DNA of 64,000 nt from Prochilodus magdalenae (taxonomy: Eukaryota > Chordata > Actinopteri > Characiformes > Prochilodontidae): the NCBI GenBank assembly GCA_024036415.1, contig JAMWET010004111.1:26880-90879 (forward strand), written 5' to 3'. The position numbers and the translations under genes are program-made. Below the pieces are notes generated by a model. That model had not been told where the DNA came from. It saw only the letters and a program-made list of their open reading frames with translations, and did not search any database. Each line of letters starts with the position of its first letter. The stretch's first letter is position 1. This document shows positions 56,580 to 64,000 of the stretch, piece by piece.

Positions 56580-59500
56580 CGATCATGGGAAAGGTTAAAC
56601 CTCACAGAAGTAGAATCCTAACAAAAACACACCATATGTTTAAAACAGTAACAACAAACAAACAAACTTTATCCTGAACGAACAGAGACCACGCAAACAC
56701 CAAACTATTTCCCTCGCTTGCTCGCCTGAAGGAACCGCAAACCAAAAAAGATGAAAATGTTTTTAAATGTACAATATACTAATTAATAACTATATATTAT
56801 AAAAACTATACCAAGTAGCAAAAATGAGGACCTACTGTTTCTCACATCTGGATATTCTCACTTTCTGTCTCGCTGTTTTTTATGTTTTGGTTGGGTTTTT
56901 CTCCTTTGTTGATATCCCAAGATAAAAGACATATACGATGCACTTAGAGTAATGAGAGTCTGGAACTGTGTTGTCGGTGATTTCACTCTAGAATAACAAT
57001 TCATTCTCCATCAAGTTCAATTTGTTGATCAAAAACTGCCTGTTTCCTTCCATATCTATCTCATCCTCACTATGTTCTTCTTTCTGCTCTCTACTGTATG
57101 TTCTTTCATACATCTACACTAGCTGTTCTCTACTATCTCTCTCACTCAGCAACAAATTCTGCTGTTTCTCCAACTTAATTTAATTTTAAGTTTAGAAGGT
57201 AGGCTAAAACCGCCAGCTACATACTTGAACTTAACTAGACAAGCATTTGTTGGGTTATAGGGCGCTATATTTGAAAAAAAACACAAAAAACGCTCTTCCT
57301 GTAAGATCACCCAGTGTCATGGTCCCTGACAATGTTTGAAACTATAAGCTTAGACGCTTTCTTTCTTTGGTATGACCCAATGTCTTGAATGCCAATATTC
57401 TTGAATTAGGAAAACTCGGCTCCTTGAAAATGTTTTATGGTTCGGGGTCGGGCAGCAACCAATCAAGGACAAGTAAGCTTGGTTTACGAATTATAAGTCA
57501 TATGTCTATGCTGTGCTGTACTTGGGGGATTAACCAACAAATATAGCCTGAAAAAAAAAAATCTAATATACAACCACAAAAAACGCAATGCTAATAGAAA
57601 AGAAAACCTAAAGATTGTAAGCTAGGGCAGGGACAATATCACGGTATAATAGTGGTAAAATAGCACCAAATGGAAGGACAGAGCACCTTGAACCTGGGGT
57701 TCAAACACCTCAACGGGCATGGTAGTTGCCCAGGCCTGCACTGAATTGGCACAACTTGCCACATACATAAGCTCCGGTGAGAAACAGTTTAATTTTACAT
57801 GTCGAGAATTTTAAAAAAAAAAAAGAACTCTTGGCCTAGCTACATATAATACAAGCCATCTTTGCATCTTTTCCTTATTTTCCATGTCACTTTTTTATTT
57901 TTCCACAAAATGCTAAAATGGCTTCCTATGTCTAGTAATGAACTTGCCATGTCGCATTATCAAACAATTCCTTTATTTACGCACGACTGGTCGTCTGCTG
58001 TTGCTGCTAACAAAGGCCATATCAGCTACCAACCCAGAACCAACAGGAAAGTGGCGAAAATGAAAATAGATGTACAGACGGGCCTATCAGAAAAAAAACA
58101 ACAGCAACAAAAACAACAAGCCCCCAAGGACCACCGAACAAGAAAACGCCAAACGTCAACTAACTAAAACTCCAAACATAGCCAGGCTCAGAGCACCTCT
58201 ATTTCCAAACACTAATTCCAAAAATCTCCAAAAAAACCACCCAAAGACTTCGGGTGAGCTATTGTGAATACGCCAAATAAGTAATGAGCAATTCGTCTGC
58301 TAACTACTGTGTGGCGTGTCAGCATCAGGACACAACCAAAGGACAAGCTGAGCCCCTAGTTAAGCCTGCTAACACTACCAGTATTAAGACGTCTAGCTAT
58401 TACTAACCAAACCCAACGGAGGCTGCTTGACCATATTGTTCTTCCTGCCACATGATCTAAAAGCTTTTTAGCCGTCGTTTGTACGCTTCGTGGAAGCCTA
58501 AAATGACAATATCTGATCTTGTGTAGCCCAACCGAGAGCAATATTAGGCATCCAACAAAGACTAAGAGCAATAGACAGTCTAACCAGCCTCCATCTCTAC
58601 TCTCCTATAACCCATCACTCATCCCAGTCAGAGCAACCCAAACTTTATAGAGATTTGATAATCTCTAAGGGATTAAAATACTCGAGTGGACAAAAATTCG
58701 AATAAAAAGGAATGTATCATAGAATTATGATTGCTCTTTGACAGAATTTTTTAAAAATTACAAAAACCAGACACCGAACAAAAGAGAACAACCCACTTTT
58801 TGAAAGTAAGTAGTCAACAATTTATAAAAAAAATCTCTGATTAGCTTTCCGAAATGATGCCTCGAGATTTTGTGGTGGTGGCCTTCAATTTTGGGGGGTC
58901 ACTTTCATGAACCGCCACACGCAAGCAAACAACCACACAACAGAAGCATATCAAATAGTCACAATTGCAGTGTCCCATAATCCTGCTTGTAATAATCCTA
59001 AATGTCACGTGTCACTTATTTCAAAAAAAGAGACTATTCGGACCGGCGAACAGTACCAGGGAATCGGAAAAGGACGGGGCGCTCTTCAAAATGACGAAGA
59101 AAGCGGAGCGCAGCGAGATCAAGTACAAGTGTACGGCTGATGGGCGCCAAACAGAGACAGGAAAAGCAAGTAAAGGGTTCAGAGAAGCCCACAGACAGAC
59201 TGAAGAGCGAAAAAAAACAAGCTGGCACCTCTACCACACTAACGTTATTTCGCTGTTTTGACCTTTTCCATGCATGCACGTTTTCAGCGCCTTGATGGTT
59301 AATCATATTGGCTCTTTTATAATTGATTGGGACAGCCCTCGCCTGTCCTAAAATGCCAGCTCACTACTTTAAGATGAACTTTATATCTCTGACCCGGGAT
59401 CAGTTTACGAACCCATAGGCCTATAGCTGACAACTCTGTCAGGCTTGCTTAAATGAGGTATGAGCAGCGCGCAGTGGATTGGGTCAGTAATTAAAGTCTC

Positions 59501-61385
59501 GCTAGTTTAAATCATGCACACCAGCTTAGGCGAGAGTGATGTGATGTCCCTATGTTGAACTTACAATACATATGGTTCAGCAATCATGCACTGCAGAGTC
59601 GATGCACTGAGCCTATGGTGTAGAATAGTGTTCTGCTAGCAAAAAATGGTATTTAAAACCCGCCAACATGATGAAGCCTCAACCGCTTAAAATAATGGCA
59701 TCACTACGTGACACATAGGGGTTTGCACGACTTTTGATTTTCCTAAGCCAAAATAGAAAATTTTGAATTGACTTACTGTTCTGATGTGCAGAGCCTCCTA
59801 GCAATGACATACACCTGGCGCTATTCTCCTAATAGCAATTACTAGCCGTTAAGGAACCGAGATACTGCACCCTGCTGGAAATCTTGCACTTTTGTTTCCA
59901 AACTGTTGTGGTGAACTCTAGCCTTGGCTTGACCCTTGACATGGAGAACTCTAGAGGCACATAACAGGATTTTGGAAGTAAATCATGTTCCGTCTCTAAC
60001 CACACATGGCTTTTTATTGTAGGTCTAATTTTAGGAAAAACTGGCAGATTATAATGTTTAATAACAAGGTCTGTGAAATCTGTAGATCGACCACAGAGGC
60101 AATGGTAGAATGGCGCGCAAACTCCACATGCCAGTAAAGAGCATGATGAACCCGTCTCCAAACTAACTCGTCATATTGCTAGCGCTGACCCTCACTAGCC
60201 GCATGAGCGTCCAACCTCCCCCAGGTGAGGAAGGCCTCACCTGTTGCCCTCTTCGTTTAGCATTTTCTGCTCTTCACCATCCAGATAATCCCTAAAATAT
60301 TTTCAAATGTGTTGGTTTTCTGGACTCTGTTTGGTCCCTTTATTCCTCCGTGATGAGCTTCCATTGAACAGCTACACATCCATTCCACACCCCTGTAAGT
60401 GTTGAGGTGCCTCTCACAGTGGAAGGATGTACAGAAACACACGTGTGGAATAGTTACATCTATCCAGGATCTAGAAAATCTGTTTTTTGTTGAGCTGTTA
60501 TGTAATGGGTGGCCAGTTCTGAATGTCGACCATGTCTCTGCAGGTGGACGTTAGGAGATCCAATGTTTTTTTGTGCCTCACTCATTTCCTTTATTTATGA
60601 ACATGTATGGCCAGTTGTCCACAAATAATGGAACTTTTGGTGTGGCGGCCGAGTTGCTCTCCACCTTTTCGTCCTCCATTGCTGACGTCAGCAAAATCAT
60701 CAGGTTGAATCTTCAGGCCGCTGGTGATATGTCTGTGCCCTGATTTGCTGAACAACCCTTCTTGTGTTCGGTGTATTTGGGGTGTAGAGGAAAATAAAAA
60801 AAGAGAAGAGAGAGAGAAAGGGCCGCAGTCCCCATTGTGGTTTCTGCTGGTGTAATGCTGGGCCTTTTTCTCTCATCATGGTTTTTTCAGAGGGGTCATT
60901 CGTGTCAGAGGGGCTTTTAACATTCTATTCAGTTGGAACCAACCACTTGACAAACGCTGGAAACGCTACAGTTTCAAGGCATAATGTGCTGGTAGTGCCA
61001 CCACACATCTCCTTATTGCAGTTTTCCCCAAAAGATAACTGTATCATATGTAGTTTGTGCTTCTTTAGTTTTAAGCTGGAGCTACAAGGCTAATCGGAAG
61101 CTAAATGGAAGTAGCCCTTAAGGTGCAAGAGCACTTCCTTCTGAGCTCAGATGTTTCTTTACTAGTGGTGTGTGATGGAACCAGTGTCCCTTCCATGCTA
61201 CAACACAAATTTAATTACTATGCAGCTAAAAACACCCACAACCAGTGTGTCAGCCAACAACACAACACAGCCGATACGTCTTCTGAGCTTTTATATATAA
61301 ATTATATAATATATTTAATTATATTTTATTATATATTAATACGTGGCCGCAAAAGACAAATTGAATAGATAAATATGAAAAATAA
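56580..61385. other. Intron 1, no recognisable gene
   Basis: Low-complexity T runs and short frames. No coding domain, tRNA or clear repeat boundary recognised. Confidence 0.5.
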
Positions 61386-61389
61386 TATA

Positions 61390-63080
61390 TCACATGTGGC
61401 GGTGCAGAAGTTTGGGCTGCGTTGTTACTTATCCACTGATTTACCTTTATCAAAGCATTGATTGTTTTGGATAAAAAATTGCGTTAAAATATTCATCTAG
61501 GGCGACAAACACAGTGATATTTGAGAAGTGAAGATGAATGTTATAAAAATGATTTACCAGTAAAGTGTGCCATAATTGTCTAAACACAAGTAGCAGGTGC
61601 CTAAATTTGGGCACTGTTGTCATTTTATTGATTTTCAAAACCTTTATGAACTAATTATTGGAACCTCAAATTTGGTTGGTAAGTTTAGTGACCCTTGACC
61701 TCCATACCAGGTGACATCCAATTATGAAAAAGGGGTATTTGAGGGGGCAATTGTAAGTATTTTTCTCCTCTTTGCATCAATTCTCTGAAGAGTCGCAGTG
61801 CATGGAAAGTTCAACTCAAAAACCAACTTTCAAATGACGCTGACAGACAAAACAATTGTATCCAGCCGGTAATGGTTTAGTGAAGGGATACAGACAAAGC
61901 TATCTCAGAGATCTTCAAGCTTTCAGGCTCCACTGTGAAGAAACTCTTGTGATTTGAATGGAAGACCACAGGCACACTGTCTAAGTCAAGGCTCTAAGTG
62001 GCAGACCAAAGAAAAATCTCAATAAACAGAAGCGAAGGATGTGAGAACAGTCATAGACCAATGTCCAGGAACGTGACAAAGCATAATAAGCTGGATCTTC
62101 CACCAAGACAAGCCCTAACCACTGCTTCAAAATCTACTAGTGCATTCATGCCAGAGGAACAAGTACAACATTCGGAATGGCCTTCGTCAGTCCCAGAAAA
62201 CCTGAATAATTTTGCAAATCTGTGGTGGTCACTTAACAAAAGGCGTGTCCATGCTCAGGGAACACCATCAAACCTGATGAACTAGAGATGTTTTGTAAAC
62301 GAAGAAACATGGTCCTAAAAAAAAAAATACCTTCAGCCAGTAAAATCAATCCCGCAAACTCTAAAACACTCCTCACATTCAAATTACCGAAGGACAGTCC
62401 TCATTAAAAGCTATAGCGAACAGTTATACAAGAGAGCTGGTTATGGTCTAGAGAAACGAGAGGAACTCTCAACTAAAATGTGCATTGAGATCTATCAAAA
62501 GGGTCTATGTTTTTTTATTTTTTGTTATTTTAGGTCGTTTTTATTTTTATTTTTTTTTTATGAGGTATGTTTTTATTGGTGCCTAGGCCACAAGAACCCG
62601 AACGCAAGCCCCAAAAAAAACAAAAAAAATTCAGAAAATTAACAATATGTAAACAAAAAAAACGAAAGTGCCAAAACCATCCAACAATCAATATAATAAA
62701 AAATATCAAAAAAAACAATAAACAAAAACGAAATTCCAATAACTTATAGCACCAAACCACAAACATCTGAGTTGCCTTCATCTAATATTTGTTTAAGACA
62801 AAAACCCAAATTAATTCGAACCAAACCCAGAAAACACACAAATGTGGCAAACAAACACAACAAACAGAACACGGAAAAAAACAGGGCCTTTCATGTAATG
62901 CGATATAACACTTCATTCACTTCTCAAATATCACTTGTATTTGTCCCTATATGATATATGCTCTTAAGTGGACATTTTTTTATCCAAACAATCAATAAGT
63001 CTTTATAAAGGTCCATACAGGAAAGATTTCACAAGGAACTGCACCAAACGTAAACTTTCCGCCCCCACTGATACTTATTT
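61390..63080 (+). mobile_element. Tc1-like element with long inverted termini, transposase truncated
   Basis: Inverted termini of about 180-200 bp: 'TTGATTGTTTTGGATAAAAA' and 'GATATTTGAGAAGTGAA' on the left (61455-61540) recur inverted on the right (62915-62990). Near 61880-62330 the plus strand carries broken Tc1 N-terminal text: 'AISEIFKLSGSTVKKL'-like around 61900-61950 and 'QRKISINRSEGCENSHRPMS' with 'RNVTKHNK' at 62004-62085, the paired-type DNA-binding domain. The catalytic half is replaced by A/T-rich low-complexity sequence. Exact ends uncertain. Confidence 0.72.
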
Positions 63081-63084
63081 TTTT

Positions 63085-64000
63085 AGACCCAGAGTCAAAT
63101 ATAACCGATTTTAGAGCAAACATAATTTAGAGGCCCAACCACCCAATCACAAAAAACACATCGACAACCCAGGTCCACAGACCTTACATGCATTCCTGCT
63201 GGACCAAGACTGAATAGTGCTGGCTTTAACCTTGTTCAATTCCAGACACACTGGTGACCACCGTAAACCTTATCAGCAACCAGCATCCAAACACAAACAT
63301 TCGCTCCGCTGTCCAGAATGAAAAACGCTGTATGTCCAGAATTCTTGTATGATATTTAACTTCCTCAATGTAATCATATTGAACACAGACTGCTGTTAAC
63401 ACGTGAGTAAACTTGACTGACAAGCAATGAATCAGAAAACATGCTCCATTGGGGTAAAAAATAGTCTATTCATTGACGTCACAATCGATTAAAACTCGGA
63501 AGAACTGTTCAATGTTGTTGCAAACACTTATCCTGTAAAGTAAGGAACCCTACTCAAATAAATTGTATGTAGCCGATATAACTGTTGTTCTGTTCTTTAG
63601 AACACAAACCTGATCATCATCACTCGCTGGTTTGAGCGCCGAGCGTTAAGAGTGTCTGCAGCCAACCAAACGCAATGACCATCCTAGCAATCTCATACTG
63701 CAATGGCATTTTTTTTTTTGACGTAAGGGCAAAAATAACTGTAAATGACATTTATAAACAAAACCCAGCATTCTCCTCGTAATGAGGGAGGGAAGCATTT
63801 ATCAATAAGAGCGCAAGTGCAGCCAAAAGAAACATGAAGCAAACAGAGCTAAAACTCTATTAATAAAGCACTCTACAACACTCATTACTTCGTCATAAAA
63901 CCATGCATTTACACAAAAGACCGGATCATTAAGTCTGAGAGAGAGGAAGCATGTGGAAACATGGCCTTTACCATCACACCCCTCAAAATACATAAGAACC
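63085..64000. other. Intron 1, no recognisable gene
   Basis: AT-rich; no domain recognised. Melatonin receptor exon 2 is not here. Confidence 0.5.

Noticed and set aside
58860..59261. Plus-strand frames with charged residues in intron 1
   Set aside because: No recognisable domain, overlapping frames of equal quality, and noisy surrounding sequence.

Overview
The window is from a teleost fish nuclear genome. The evidence is vertebrate-type tRNA genes, a spliced melatonin-receptor first exon, LRR exons of a large fish NLR-like family, and a dense load of fish-type repeats: Ty3/Gypsy LTRs and gag/integrase remnants, L2/CR1/Rex-like LINEs, Tc1-like transposons, tRNA-derived SINEs, and micro- and minisatellites. 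An otophysan (characin, catfish or relative) is my guess from overall flavour; species cannot be fixed from sequence alone.

Layout. 1-6.3 kb is mostly decayed retroelements (LINE RT pieces, an LTR with a broken gag, a solo LTR with a 5-bp target duplication). 6351-25563 is the 3' part of a plus-strand multi-exon gene coding for tandem leucine-rich-repeat modules. Thirteen intact exons, all with the same intron phase, join into one open frame of 1298 codons ending in a stop. One further exon copy (10908-11421) is dead. Its introns carry a Gypsy remnant, an L2-type LINE, an LTR, a LINE 3' end, a long CT tract and, filling the last intron, a 5-kb minisatellite of 78-bp units split by a LINE insertion. 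25.6-31 kb is intergenic: a short 'CAACC' repeat field, then about 41 tandem ~88-90-bp units, nearly all carrying a match or near-match to the vertebrate CTCF core motif in one orientation, split by a DNA transposon with a 6-bp target duplication. 31.9-32.8 kb holds three tRNA genes (Trp, Cys, Lys). 33-38.7 kb has an LTR, a Tc1-like remnant, a MITE and a 1568-bp element with 337-bp inverted arms. 39311-39476 is coding exon 1 of a melatonin receptor (probably mtnr1a), preceded by a GC-rich promoter with four GATTGG (inverted CCAAT) boxes. From 39477 to the end is its first intron, at least 24.5 kb, full of repeats; exon 2 is not in the window.

The most interesting feature is the tandem CTCF-motif array between the immune-type LRR gene and the tRNA cluster/melatonin-receptor promoter. 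It looks like a natural multi-site insulator or chromatin-boundary array, expanded as a satellite. Second is a pair of unrelated transposons sharing TATGG...CCATA ends and 6-bp target duplications. Parts of the window (about 11.0-11.4, 40.6-41.0 and 50.0-50.9 kb) show indel-style decay or noisy duplication that could be assembly error.
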